64,000 bases of DNA, taken from Lineus longissimus. Lineage: Eukaryota > Nemertea > Pilidiophora > Heteronemertea > Lineidae. Made by a program: the position numbers and the translations under genes. The notes under the pieces were generated by a model. That model was not told where the DNA came from. It searched no databases and was given only the letters and a program-made list of their open reading frames with translations. This document shows positions 1 through 15,100 of this stretch, piece by piece (the stretch's first letter is position 1; each line of letters begins with the position of its first letter). Location: the NCBI RefSeq assembly GCF_910592395.1, contig NC_088321.1, positions 11,596,001-11,660,000 on the forward strand, read 5' to 3'.

Positions 1-32
1 TATTTTTATTTCACGCATGTATTGTATTTCAG

Positions 33-152
33 TCCCAACATGTGCGAAGAACTGTAGAGCACAGAAGGCTCGATGTGAATACAAGCGGTATTGCAAATAT
101 GTAATACCGACGCCAAGATGCGCTTGCCGGCCCGGCCTTGTATGCTGCAGGT
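33..152 (+). CDS. Exon A1 (8-Cys domain), first exon visible
   Basis: The acceptor is TATTTCAG at 25-32 and the donor is GTAAGT at 153. It has all eight cysteines. The third inter-cysteine loop is unusual (E-Y-K-R-Y instead of A-P-K-R-T) and the C-x-C step contains Ala. The upstream partner exon is outside the window, so the split first codon cannot be resolved. Confidence 0.85.
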
Positions 153-3100
153 GTAAGTCAGTCTTCTCTTTTATTACTGGGGGCATGATAGAAAAGGATG
201 AAAGAAATAAGCTGGACATGTGTTCCAGAATGATTTATAGTGGACAAGAAATAAATGGTAGATGGTAGAAGTATGTACCACAAAACGTGCATGATCAGGA
301 TTAGAGGGCATACCCAAAATATAATACTTCGCGGAAGTGACTGACACTTCAGAGTTATGTGTTTTGCCCAGAAACGGATAACAAACTACTGGGGGAACCC
401 ACTTTACGGCCGGGAATTTCGCTTGAAATGTATACATCATATGATAATCAATCACTGTGGAGGCAGAGTGGAGGGGGTGGTTGAGAAAATCTGGCTCAAT
501 TCTTCTCCTTCGGGCGCACGAGGGCTAGAGGCTGGAGAGACGTTATGAGCTCCCTCCCGATTGGCTGAGAGGTAGCTGGTTTCAATTATGCTAATTAGAG
601 GATAAAGCCCAAACTAACGTAAGCAGAATCTGCAAACAGAAATGTTGTCGGGTTAGAGAGTAATATGGACGTAAATCAGAAAAGGGTTGCCCGACAACTG
701 AATTATGGTTCGACCATTGGACCAAGGTTGCATATTGGTAGATATATTCGTCGTTAAACCACTTCCGTGTTTATTACGAGCAGTTTAATGTTGCACATTA
801 CAGAGCTCCTAAAGTGTTAATGATACGAAACTCGTATATTTGACTGTAGAAAGATAACGCCTCGCAGTGTTTGGAAAATGTACATGTTACTAGAAATTAC
901 GTTACAATATTATTTTCCCACATTTGTTATCTTGTTTCACTTGATTATGTTGTTCACATGCACTTCCATGAATCTATTGATCCTTTATGTAGTGCATGCA
1001 TTACCTTATTGCAAATGTAACCATCATGAAATTGTCAATAAAAGTAATGCACAAATGGGTTGATCGCAGATGTAAGGCATTCAAACCGTGCAGTCACCGG
1101 TCTTCGGCGGCAATGACGAACAAGTTAATCACTGACAGTATTATAACGAAGTATCACTATTAGTATGGTTACCTAAACGGGTTTTATACTAATAATACAA
1201 ATACTGTGCCATATCATCCATCTCTTCGGGCGGTGTCAAATCGCCATCTGGCTGTTTTAAAGCCTCTCTGTCTTTGTGGCTAATAAATGTCTGAAAACTA
1301 AACGAGAGTTATGAACGAATTACATGTAGTTGACCGATGCTATTTTTCTCGGTCACGCATCGAGCATCATCTTGCTGCACAAGGTAGTTCCTAACTTCGG
1401 TCTTCTTGAGCACCTCAACAACTTACCGACAATTCTTTAGTTGCTCAGGTGTATGATACACAGTGCATGCTTCAGTTATCTCTGTATTTCAGTCACATGT
1501 GAGACACGTTCATGCAAAGGTCAATGCGTGAAGGGCCGCCGATGTCCTAAAGGGACCAGGATGATCAATAGGAGGTCATGCACTTGCCCCAATAACCATT
1601 CTTGCTGCACTCGTTTACGTACGTATTTAAATGAAGAACATCAATCAAATGGAAAGTTTGTAGATGATTGTGATCAGCGTAGGAATCATCAACTAAATCT
1701 GGCACTAGCGTGGTGGGATAATTTGTTAAATTAGAGTCTTCCAAATGACAATAGTTCCTGCCAATTTTAAAGTAAACATCAAGCAGTCTTATCGTTGCAC
1801 AATTAAGAGCAGTGTACATATCGTCTGCATTGCGTTTTAAGGCCCAATGATCATAATGTTGAAGATGTCACCCGTTTATTTATGGTCAATCCGAAAGGTG
1901 GTGTTATTGTTTTCATGGTCAGAAAATTTCCTGATGTCAGACAAGGTTCTGGAGCTATATCTAAATATGTCTGATGTGTTCCTGAATATGTCACGTGCCA
2001 TTGGAATGGAAGAGGAGAATCCCATCATTACATATTGATATCTGCTGATTTAGCCAGCTTGGTAATAACGTGATGGATTTTTTCTTCTTTAAGACGAACG
2101 ATACTGACACTGGTAAACACAAAAATCTAGGAAAGCGCACAATATTTTTCCGTCATTTTTCTGGTTTGGCCGTGAAAAATCTAAAATACCGGTGATTTAT
2201 CTTCATAAAACATGAAACCATCAAAAATGTTATGCAACTCCACAGCACTGGGCCATCAGATAAACAAAGGAACAACTAATGGGGCAAAAACATTTAAATA
2301 ATTAGGCATTATTAGGGCCAAACTCTTCAGAACCAGTGGTGTGTCATCCCAGAATGCTCTCATTCGGATTATGGGAAAATCCAAAATAGTACAAGAAGGA
2401 ATGTATTGGCACAAAACTAGGTCTTTGGCATAGAATACACAAAAACTAAAGCAAATATAGTATAATTAATGAAACTATTTATTTCCACGGGATAATATAA
2501 TTGTCTGTTGTCAAGACTTCTTCAAATTAAGGAATAATGCTCTTTTGGTAACTTGTGAGGATTGTTTTGACAAGAATTCAAAAAAAGTAACAACAGTTTG
2601 TTCTTAGAGACAACTTGTATTTTGGTTGTCTGAGACAGCAATTAGGAACTGGAAGAATAATCATAGTTCAAATTCGCATTCATCATATTTATTTTCCCTG
2701 ATAAATCAGTATTTACATGTTCAATTACCCTGTTCAATATGCCTTCTTCGGAAAACAAAATACTTTCCACTTAATAGTTTCCCGTTGATCTGTAATATGG
2801 TTGTCCCAAGCTGCAATTGGGAACTGCAGTGATGACAAGGAGCAGAGTTCAAATTGACATTTTGTCATGTTTAATTACCCTGCTCATTATACTTTTGTTA
2901 TAAACGAATGCTTTCTACCCCGTTTTCAGTTGAACGTTAAATCTTATAAATCTTGCAAAATCTTTTTAAAATGTCTCCAAGAACAAACTGTAGTTGTTAA
3001 TTTTTGTGCAATTCCTGTCAAAGGAATTCTCACAATCTTTGTTCCTCTGATGGCCCTGTGCAGTGAAGCTCATAAAGTTTTTGATGGTTTACTGTTTCAG

Positions 3101-6100
3101 GAAGATCGCGGATAAATCACGGGTATTTCTGATTTTTCACCAACAATCCAGACAAATCAGTGAAGATTTTTGTAGTTTGACGGAAGAATAGCCAAAAATG
3201 TTCGGGTTACTTTACTCGGTTGATTTTGACCTCTGGGCTATGATGCCAAAATGATCACGGTGACCATTAAGTCAGCCTTTTCCCACAACATGTCAACCAG
3301 TTTGGACGTTGATATAGAGAAGGAGATGCGATTTCTGACATTTTTTTCTCTTTTTAGCCAAATGCCCATACCGGACTAGAACATATGTCAATTGCAGACG
3401 GCTTGGAGGATGGGTAATACCCGCTTCAGGGAACCCGAAAGGACGTGTTTGCTGCAAACGTAAGTCTTGATTTTGCATGAAGGATATTACATTTGTTTAC
3501 AGACGATATGCGGACACACCTGTAATGCATTGCTTGCTGCAACCTAGCAAGCCCTAAAATTACTCTAGGCTCAGCTATAAACCACCATGCCTGCAAAAAT
3601 TATAAACCTGCCCACATCTTATTTATTCATGACCTCTTTTGTGTCATAGGAACCAATCGAAGGCAACAATCTGTGCATTTGCAGGGCTATTGTGCCTTGG
3701 TCTGGGAAGCCATGTCACTTACATTAGTACCAGGCGTTATTTATTCTATGAAAAACGACAACGGGTTTTATTAATCAGAATTGTAGGTAGTGACGTATTG
3801 CACGACAGGTAAGAGATGAATACAAAAGGCCCTTTTTCAACATTCACTTGATCGTTGATCGTTGAAATTTATTCGTTCTGAAAGGACGAGACAAGACGGT
3901 GTGCGTAACCACCATCGACGAGGTCTGTGATTACATAATGATCAACAACGTGGCTTGTCATTCGATCAGAGAATCCCCACACTCGTGAACTCAAGCCAAT
4001 CAATGCCTACAGTGAACCCTAACAAAAGAATTTAACATATCACTTTTGAATAAATATAATGTGGGCAGGTTCGCTAGTTTATGCTGGCATGGTGGTTTCG
4101 AGCCGAGCCTAGAGCATTTCAATAACAGGCTAGAAATACATTTCTGCAATTGGTTGCGACGAAAGCACATGTCGAGAACCGTTTAGGTCCGACTTGACAC
4201 TGTCACATGTAAGGATGAAAGACAAACAACCACGACTTAGAAAAAAAGAGGAACATACTAATCCTAAGTGTCCCAAACAATGCTTGTGACAAGAAAACAC
4301 TGAATATCAGAAAAACTGAGAAACCTCCTTACGTGCCTCTCTGTTTCAAATTGAAATTATACTTTTTTGGCTGACCATTATTATCGTGCTAAAATTCACG
4401 AGTAGGTTCATTAAGAGACGGAGCACTCCTTTTCTTAGCTTACGATATTATTTCCTTTTAGTCCCAACATGTGCGAGGAACTGTAGAGCCCAAAAGGCTC
4501 AATGTGCACCCAAGCATACGTGCATATACAAACTAAGGACACCGAGATGCTCCTGCCGGCCCGGCCTAGTATGCTGCAAGTGTAAGTCCCACTTATCATT
4601 TATGACTGGGCCCATGATAAAAAGGGTGAAAAATAACCTGGACATGTATGCCAGAGTAAATGTATGGTAGAGGGCAAAACCATTGCTAAATGAATGTGTA
4701 CCCAGACGTTCAAGAATGCATACAAAGATATTTTACTTCGCTGAAGTAGCTCATGCATGATAGTTATATGTTTGACCAAGAAACACGTAATCTGTAGAAA
4801 GAACGATTTTTGGGACAGGGAGTGATGTTGAGGTGAATAAGGAAAGGGTCGCACAACAACTGAATTATCGCCCCACAAACACTGGACCAAGAATACGTGA
4901 CCGGTAAATAATTTATTTGGCGTCTAACCACTTCAGGGTTAAATAAGATCAATTCAATGCTGCATGATCCATAGTCTGTAAAGCATTAGTAATCGAGAAC
5001 TCATCAAATTGACTGAAAGAAGACAAACCCTCGATCAGTCAATTTCTGAACGATGAACAGTCCTCCCAGAAAGAAAATGTCCACAGGGTTTTTTTTATAT
5101 CACAGAGATAGAATAATATAATTGAACGCGGTTTTCTGCAGAGAATGGTATATCTAGTTGGTTATGTATATGATGTAGTTGGACCCAGCTAATCCTGTCT
5201 CTTAATTAAGTAACAGGCAATTTTAAAAATGTCCAACAAGTCACTTTTTTATTTTATTTTAGGCCGGTGTAAAAGTAAAAGTGTCCCCCCTGGAAAAAGT
5301 GTCCGGCCCTATTGTATTCTGCAATATGGTTCAATAGAGACCCTGACAGTCAATAGCTCAGAGGTTGAAGCGCATAATAGAATCCTTTGTTCCCGGACAT
5401 TTTATCGTAGGACATTTTAAACTTCTACACCGGGTCTATTTGGCAAGCGGCTCGCCGAACAGGCATCTTTTTTGTCCTGTTTGGAGAGCCGCTTGCCGAA
5501 CAGCACTAAACAGCCACCCTGTTCGGCCAGCCGGGCTTGCCAAACAGGTAAAAAATCTACCCTGTTTGGCGAGCTGGAGACTTTCCTTTAATATTAATGA
5601 GTTCGGCTCTCCATTCAGGACAAGAAAAAGTCGCTGTTTGGTAAGCCGGGCTTGCCAAGTAGTCACTTCCTTTATTTTATTTTCGTTCTTTTTCACAATG
5701 TATGGGTGAACTATGATGCAACAAAGGTCAAACGTCAACCACTATATATTGACAATTAATGAGTAGCTCAGCCGTATGATATACAATGCGTGCGTCAGTT
5801 ATCTCTGTATTTCAGACACATGTGGGCTACGTGGATGCAAAGGTAAATGCATAAAAGGCCGCCGATGTCCTAAAGGGAGCAGGCCGCTCAACAAGAGAAG
5901 GTGCACTTGTCCGAGAGGCTACTTATGCTGCTCGATTATAGGTAAGTATTTAAAAATCAATTAAAAGAAAATAGGTAAATGTTGTCGCCGTTAATTACTG
6001 GAGGATCCACTAAACTGAGGAACTAGCGTAATAGGATAGTTTGCTTAATCAGATCTAGAGTCTTTCAAATAACCGTAATTTGTGCCTATTTAAGAAGTAA

Positions 6101-9100
6101 ACTCAGAATATTGATGTTGAAATGAGGTTAGCGATCATTCGGCAGAAATTAGTTTTTTTAAGTGCTTAATGACAAAATGTTATGTGTAAGATGTCATCCG
6201 TTCAATTTTGATCAGAATCTGAGTACCGGTGTTACTGTTTCATGTTCAAACGATTTCCTTTCTTTCTTTAATTAATAACTTATTCTGTCTTGGAATTAAA
6301 TAATTGATTATGTCTTGTTTATGACGAACGCCTCTGCTGGTCGCAGGGATAGCGAAAACAATTTGAATTCAGATACATCTCATACTCTGTTGACATGGTT
6401 GATATTGGCATCAGGGCTAATGAAATACAAAAATGATCATGGCGACCCTTAAGTCTGTTTTTTTCACCATATTATGTCCACCTGAAAGGACGCTTATGAA
6501 AGTAGAGGCTAGTTCTGATTATCATTTTCTCTTTGTAGCAAAATGTCCATACCGAACTAGAACATATATCAATTGCAGACGGCTTGGAGGATGGGTGATA
6601 CCCGCATCACAAAACCCGAAAGGACGTATTTGTTGCAAACGTAAGTCTTGATTTTGCATGAAGGATATAAAATTTCTTTACAGACGATATGCGTATACAA
6701 ATGTAGTGCATTGCGTTTTGCATTTCTTGCAAGTCCCTCAAGTGTTCATAATAACAACTGACTAGAAATGCATTTCTGCAGTTGGTCGCGACGAAAACCA
6801 ATGATCGACAACCGTTAAGGCCCTGTTTACATAAAGTTCACATTGTCACATATGGATATGCAACTTTTCACTTATATGTCGCGTGTGTCATGTTTTAAGC
6901 CTAAGTCAATAAATTAACGTAATTGTGACAATTGACAAGCAGCATTATTGAACCGTGGCGGACATGTACTGATTCAATGTATATCAGGTGCAACATACGT
7001 GGCTGCTTGCCACGTTCAGTTTGTCCATACATTAAACAGCTAGACAGACCACGCCTCTCAATTGGGAAACAAACAAAAAAGTATATGTACAAACAATGTC
7101 AATGACAGAAGACACTGAAAATTGGAAGGCTTAAAAACCCTGCAGCCTCCTTATGTGCCATTGTGGCGAATAGACTATTTTAAATTTCAAAAATCGTTAT
7201 CTTGTTTTGTTCAACATCATCATCGTACTGGAATTCATGACTAGCTTGATAAAGAGATCAAGCTTTCCTTTTTTAATTAACGACTTTATTGCCTTTTAGT
7301 CCCAACATGTGCGAGGAACTGTAGAGCGCAGAAAGCAAAATGTGCACCCAAGCTGACATGCAGAAACAAAATATACTCGTCGAGATGCTCCTGCCGGCGC
7401 GGCCTAGTATGCTGCAAATGTAAGTGACACTTTACCGTTATGATCGACTGGCCGGGGCCAATGATAGAAAAGGATGAACAAAATCCTGGAAATCCAGAAT
7501 AATAAATAGTGGACAAGACATAAATGTGACCCGCTCTACCAAAACTAGGCGCTTGTCGCATCTGAACTTGACAGGTTGATACGGACTTGTTGTTCATTTC
7601 CCTATTGTAGACCTTTGGTGAAATGTAACCAAATCAGTTTGTAATAGATTTCACAAACAGTCTACAATAAGGAAATGAACAACAAGTCCGTATCAACCTG
7701 TCAAGTTCAGATGCGACAAGCGCCTAGTTTTGGTAGAGCGAGTCACAAATGGTGGAGGGCAGATCGTATAAGTCAATTAATACCACAACGTACAGGATGT
7801 AAGGTAAAATCGGGTATTTGAAGCCCTTTTTCATCTATAACTTTGCTTACGCAATAGATTTCCAGGCAGATTCAATAAAACCGGCCTGCATCTTGTAGTG
7901 GCACCGCTTCCAATTTTACAGCCTGTAATTCAGGCCACTTAATCTAAAACAATGCCTCTGAGAGACAATACAAGACTTGTGGTCAGGAGCTACAAATTGT
8001 TACCCCGTGGCCTTGGGGTATTTGTAGCCCCTGACTAAAATTTAAAATTGCATGTTTTTATGTATGAGAACATTTTTTTCACATGTTTATTGTCTTTATT
8101 GGTAATAAAAGCTTTCAAAATTATTCCAATCTTGGTTGACGACGAGATTTTGCTGGTATCAAACGACATTTATTGAATACATAAGTGATGTTCGAAGCAA
8201 TCACTTACCAACAGTTTAAACAATATCGTCGCAAATAAGACTGATTTTAAACTGGTGTAAAAACAAAGTTCTATGTATCACCTCTGTTGTACATTACACC
8301 TTGTGTCAGACAACATCTTGTGACATTCTGAATTGACTGACGGTCTTGTCGTGCGCCATTAAAAACTGTAGTTTTAGTTATGGGTCATGTATCAACCCCA
8401 ACTATAGCTGGCACCACTTAATGGTAATGTTATGTACCATGAGAAATGTTGCTATCTAGTCGATGGTGTGGCTTTAACTAGAGACACCAGTAACTTAAAA
8501 ATATTAACATTATTTCGAAATATTTTCAGATAAACTAGTATGAAACCACAAATGTATCATTGCTCGTACATAAAGGGTTGACATTGTATCTAAATCGGAT
8601 AGATTTATCATCAAATAATATAATTCGGGTATAAGAATTTAAAAAAACCTAGCATTTTCATGATTAATGACCGGATAAATTGAGATATTTATAGGGGCTA
8701 AAAATACCCCGAACCAACGGGCTACACATACGACGAGGGTACCTTGGTCAGAAAAGTGTCTCTGAAAAATTTACTTTTAATAGTGACATCAAATGCCACA
8801 TGCAGCATTCTCTACACTCAATACTGATCACCTGAACCAAGTTTCAAATGTAATCAATGCTCTGCAAGTGTGGGAAACTCAGACCTGTAAAAAGTTCGAT
8901 CCCAACTTATTTTGTGCATGTGTCTGATTTGTTTACTTCTTATCGCCAAAACTCTTAGTCAACCTGTTGCATAATCCAAAACTATTTATGTTAGGATACT
9001 CAACAGTCACCTCTTCAATATCCATGCTCGGGTTGGCTGAATAACTCCATGGTTACCGGAATATGATTAAAACATTGCCAGGGGCTACAATTAGACCGGT

Positions 9101-12100
9101 GTGACAGCGGATATAGTCCCCCTGGAGTCATAGTCCGGTAGCATTGTATTTGACCAATTAAGCAGCATGATCTATTGTACCGCTAACCCTAACCAAAACA
9201 TTTAGCAATGCGGGCTATTGTTACACGGACTATCAGCCCTAGGACTACTATCCCCGCCACACCTGGGCTACAAATACCCCATTTTACCTTATACCAAAAA
9301 TGTATTGCTTTGCTGAAATTTCTAAAAGACGATAGTTCTGTTTGGCAAAGTAACAGTGATTACAAAACCCTAGCTAACCAACGTACTAAGCTTAAAATAT
9401 ACAGAGAAAGGTTGTCGGTTTAGGAAGAGATATTGAAGTGAGTATAAGGGAAGGGTTAAGAGACGACAAACCTATCATCCCACTAATGAACCAAGATTAC
9501 ATTTGATATCAGGTTAACGTCTTTCCACATTAGGGGAATTGTTTAATGTTGTTCGATCCTGCGTTGCTAGATTACAAATGATTAAGAACTCACCGAGTTA
9601 ACTTAAAGAAGGCAGTGCTTAAGCCCGCAGCACACTAGCCGCCAACTTTGGCGAAAAGAAGCGTTCAGCTGACGCCTCTCGACGCCGAAGTTGGCGGCCA
9701 GTGGGTCCCGGTCAGAGCACACCTGCCCAGAATCGGCGTCCAGTAGCGTCTTTTCCGCAACTTTAGGCTGCCATTTTGAAATCATGTGACATCAAGACGC
9801 AAGCTAATTGGCGATAGCCTCGCCGCCGACGCCACGTCAGGCGGCCATCCGTAGCACACCTGGCTTCTTCTTGCGTTCAAACGCGGCGACACGCGTCAAA
9901 AATCAAACATATTAGATATTTGGCGTTAAGTTGCGGCAAGTGGCTGCAAGTGGCGTTCGCTGACGCCGTTCGTAGCAGACTAGGGATTTTTCAGGCGTTC
10001 AGGACTCTTGCGGCAAAAAACGCCAGTGAACGCCGAAGCCGGCGGCGAGTGTGCTGCGGGCTTTAGATCAGTCGGTGTATGAACAATATAATACATGTTA
10101 TTAAAAATTACTTTACATTCATTGTTGATACGTTTTGTGATACCGAAATGACTTAATCATTACGTTGTTCTCCGTAATGCACATCAGTCTCGTCGATGAG
10201 CACGTCTACAACTTTACTAACAATTCATCATGGTCATAAGTTGCTAAGACGTATGACACAAAGCACATGCTTCATTTATCTTTGTATTTCAGACACATGT
10301 GAGCTACGTGGATGCAGAGGTATATGTGTGAGGGGCCGCCGATGTCCTAAAGGGAGTAGGTTGAAAAATCAGCTTAGGTGCACTTGTCCGATAGGCTATT
10401 CCTGCTGCACGCGTATACGTAAGTATTAGAAAACAAATAATGCTATGGTCGAGTAAATGAGTATGATAAACAATGTATGCACTCGCCGTCATATCACCTT
10501 AATCGAGGATTTATAGCGTGAAAGGATATATAACGCCGTTGCCGGAGGAATAGCTAACAATTTTCGAGTAGTTGATTTTGACATCAGGGCTGATATGATG
10601 CCAAAATGGTCATGGCGACCCGTACGCTTGGAAAGTTTGCCTTCTTCCCAAATCATGTCCACTAGTTAATCTAGAGAAGTAGATCCGATTTCTGACATTA
10701 TTTTCTCTTTGTAGCGAAATGCCCATACCGGACTAGAACATATACCAATTGCAGACGGCTTGGAGGATGGGTAATACCCGCTTCAGGAAACCCGAGAGGA
10801 CGTGTGTGTTGCAAACGTAAGTCTTGATTGAGCATGAAGTATAACATCTGTTTACAGACAATATGCTTATACACAGTCCTGTAATGCATTGCGTGTTGCA
10901 ATCTTGCAAGCCCTAAAATCATTTCAATAACAACTGGCTAGAAATGCATATCTGCAATTGCGACGAAAACACATGATTGACAACCTCGCTTCACATTGTC
11001 GCATGCATGGATGTGGCTTGTCACGTAAATGTCGTGTTATTGTTTTTTTAAGCCTTAGTTATTTAATGACCTCACTTGTGACAATGGCCATTGGCATTTG
11101 AACAGTGGCGGAAACACACTAATACAATGTGTATCACAGATGCAACATGCGTGGTTGAATTGTTTGACACATTAAATTAAAGGAATAGAGGGCTCTTTAC
11201 TTTGCTTGATTTAATTTTCTCCTGTTTCATGATGGGCACACAATACTTCTCGAAGTTTGTTTGTTTTTTAATTTCCGAACTCTTGTGCATATGAGAGAGA
11301 ATATTCATCAATCATCGTCCTTAAATGAATCGTCAATGAGTTCCTTTCGGGCAAATTCACGAATCTCCACGACGTCTTTTCGTTTTCACCTCGTCAACAG
11401 GGTCAGTGAGGGAATAAGGGAATGCAGTATAGGGTATTGGTCCACATGGAGTGGATCTGCGCTAGAAGGGCTAATTCTGCTAAAATCGGAGTCAGCATCT
11501 TAATAGCGTGAAAATTCAGTCAGATTAATAATTTTTCCTTTTTTGTCCAATTTTTTAATGATACCAACAGTCCTTTAAGTGTGTTCATACAGGGGACCGC
11601 TAGACAGACAACAACTTCGAAAAAAGGGAAACTTACAAAACCGTTCAGTCCCAAGCACTGCATATGAGAAAAAACAGTGAACATCGGAAACACTAATTTT
11701 GAATCTCCTAACGTGCCTCTCTGTTGCAAATAGCAATTATGCTTTTTTTGTTGACCATTATTATCGTGTTGAAATTCACGAGTATGTTCATAAAGAGACG
11801 AAGCATTCCCCTATTTATAGTTTATGATTTTATTTCCTTTTAGTACCAACGTGTGCGAAGAACTGTAGGGCGCTAAATGCTCGATGTGTACCCCCGCGGA
11901 CGTGCATATACAAACTGAAGACGTCGAGATGCACCTGCCGGCCCGGCCTAGTATGCTGCAAGTGTAAGTACCAATTCTCAGTTATGACTGGGCCCATTAG
12001 CAAAAAGGATGAAAAAACTACCTGAACAATCATGTGTTCCAGAGTAAATAGTGGACGAGAAATATTGTAGAGGGCAAAAGTATTAAAAAATAGATATACA

Positions 12101-15100
12101 TGTATACCCAGACGTGCAAGAGTGCGTGCCAAAAATGTATTACTACGTCGAAGTAGCTGACGCATGATAATTATGTTTCATCCAGAAACACAAAACCTTG
12201 ACAAACGTTAGCAGAATCTGTAGAAAGAAAGATTTGTGTGTTAAGCCCGCAGCACACTAGCCGCTAACTTCGGCGTGCACAGGCGTTTTTTGCCGCAAGA
12301 GTCCTGAACGCCTGAAAAATTCCTAGTCTGCTACGAACGGCGTCGGCGAACGCGACTTGCCGCCACTTGCCGCAACTAAACGCCAAATATCTAACATGTT
12401 TGATTTTTCACGCGTGTCGACGCGTTTGAACGCAAGAAGAAGCCAGGTGTGCTACGGATTGCCGCCTGAATTGGCGTCGGCGGCGAGGCTATGGCCAATT
12501 AGTATGCGTCTTGATGTCACATGATTTCAAAATGGCAGCCTAAAGTGGCGGAAAAGACGCTACTGGACGCCGATTCTGGGCAGGTGTGCTCTGACCGGGA
12601 TCCACTGGCCGCCAACTTCGGCGTCGAGAGGCGTCAGCTGAACGCTTCTTGTCGCCAAAGTTGGCGGCTAGTGTGCTGCGGGCTTTAGGGAGAGATGGAC
12701 GTGAATAAGGAATGGGTTGCACGACAGCTGTACGTGACAAATAATATTGTGCATCTCCTTGGGCAGTGTCGATACGCCATCAGGCTGCGTTAGTGTACCC
12801 CTGTGGCAATGTCTGAAAATTTACCCAAAGTTATTGACAAATTAGTTGACCGTTGTTCCTGGTATTTGTCTCCGTCACGCATCGGGCCACGATCGGCCTA
12901 CTCCAAGTAGTGCCGAACTTCTGTCTTGAAGAGTACGCCAACCACCATATACTGATACTTCATTAGGTCAGGCGTATAATACACTATGGTGCGTGATAAA
13001 GTGTGCTTTACTTATCTCTGTATTTCAGACACATGTGGACTTGCTGGATGCAGAGGTAAATGCGTCAGGGGCCGCCGATGTCCTAAAGGGAGTAGGCTGC
13101 TTAACCAGAGAAGGTGCACTTGTCCGACAGGTTCCATCTGCTGCACACATATAAGTGAGTAAATAAATATCAATTAAATGAAAATAAGAATGAGGAAACG
13201 TTCTCGCCGTTAGATACTAAATGATCCATCCACTAAACTGGGGAACTAGCGTAATAGGAGAATTTGCTAAATCAAAGTCTTTCAAATGACCGTAATTCGT
13301 GCCTATTTACGAAGTAAACAAAGCAGATTGGTGTTGAAATGAGGTAAGCGAATTTTTAGCCGAAATCTTTTTGTAATTGCTTAATGACAAAATGTTATAT
13401 GTGAGATGTCATCCCTTCAATTTGATCTGAATCTGAGCAGCGATGTTATTGTTTCATGCTCAAACGATTTCCTTTCTTTCTTTAATTAATAACTGTTTGG
13501 CGGGCGTGACAGAGGGATCGATTCTGTCCTGTTGAATACGAGCGCCTCTGCCGGGCGCAGGAAAAGCAAACAATTTTCAAATTAAGATACATGTACATGT
13601 ACATCTCACACTCTGCTGATTCTGACCTCAGAGCTAATGGAATGACAAAGTTAGCATGGCGACCCTTAAGTCTGTTTTTTTCCACCATATGTCCACCTGA
13701 AAGGACGCTTATGAAAGTAAAGGCGCATTCTGACATCATTTTCTTTTTGTAGAAAAATGTCCATACCCAACTAGAACATATGCCAATTGCAGACGGCTTG
13801 GAGGATGGGTAATACCCGCTTCAGGCAACCCGAAAGGACGTGTTTGTTGCAAACGTAAGTCTTGATTTTACATGAAGGGTATCACATTGGTTTGAATACG
13901 ATATGTGTATACACCTGTAATGCATTGCGTGATGCATTTCTTGCGAGCTCTTAGTAACTGACTAGAAATGCATTTCTGCAATTGGTCACGAGGAAAACAC
14001 ATGATCGACAACCCTTTATGCCCTGTTTGCATAAAGTTCACGTTGTCACAGATAAGTATGCCATTTTTTCAATTTAATGTGGCACGTGTCATGTTTTAAG
14101 CCTGAGGCAATTAATGAACGAATGAACAATTTACATGTTGCATTATTGAACCATGGCGGATACATACTGATTCAATGTATATCAGGTGCAACATACGTGG
14201 CTGCTTGCCACTTTCAGTTTGTCAATACAGTAGACAGCTAGACAGACCACGCCCTCTCAAATTGGAAACAAACAAAAACTCTCTCAGTACCAAACAATGT
14301 CAATGACAGAAAACAATGAAAATTGGAAAACTCCGAAAAACGCTGCAGCCTCCGTTGTAAATAGACATTCCGTTATTTTAGATCATGTTCATGCTGTCGT
14401 ATTAAATATTGATAACTACTTTCATTGGAAGACGAAGTTTTCTTTGTTTAGTTATCGCTTTTATTGCCTTTCAGTCCCAAAATGTGCGATTAAATGTAGA
14501 GCGAAGAAGGCACGATGTGCACCCAAGCGAACCTGCAGATACCCAATAAAATCAGAGATATGTTCCTGCCGGCCAGGCCTAGTATGCTGCAAATGTAAGT
14601 GGCACTTTATTATCCTGTGCATGATAGAAAAAGATTTTAAAATCCTGGAAATTCCAGAGTGATAGTTAACAAGAAATAAATGGTGATGTATAGTTGATAA
14701 CTGATATCTCCACCCCGAACCAGTCAATTAATATTCGCCATGACTTACAATAATGACCTACTTATTTCTAGTTGTTTGATTCATGAAATAAGACGTAATA
14801 AGGCTGTCGTAATTAACACTGACCAACCTCGGCCTAATCCTCAATGTCTGCTGTTTGTCTAAGTATGATAGGCCTTGCTGCTTTTGCTAGGGTCATGAAT
14901 AATCACCATCATATAGGTAGGCCTCGGATCGTCTCTTTGTGGTATGGTGATCGAAAAGTAATAATACTCTTACTATGACACATCGTCCGTTTTATCTTGC
15001 AATGTCAAATCGTCATCTGGCTGCTTTAATTAATGCCAACTGCTGTGTCTATGCCTGAAAACTAACCGGAAGTTATGGAATAGTTTGTTGACCGTTGCTA

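Noticed and set aside
5365-5709. 114-codon plus-strand frame and 100-codon minus-strand frame
   Set aside because: They run through the MITE and palindrome cluster, with no domain or splice support.
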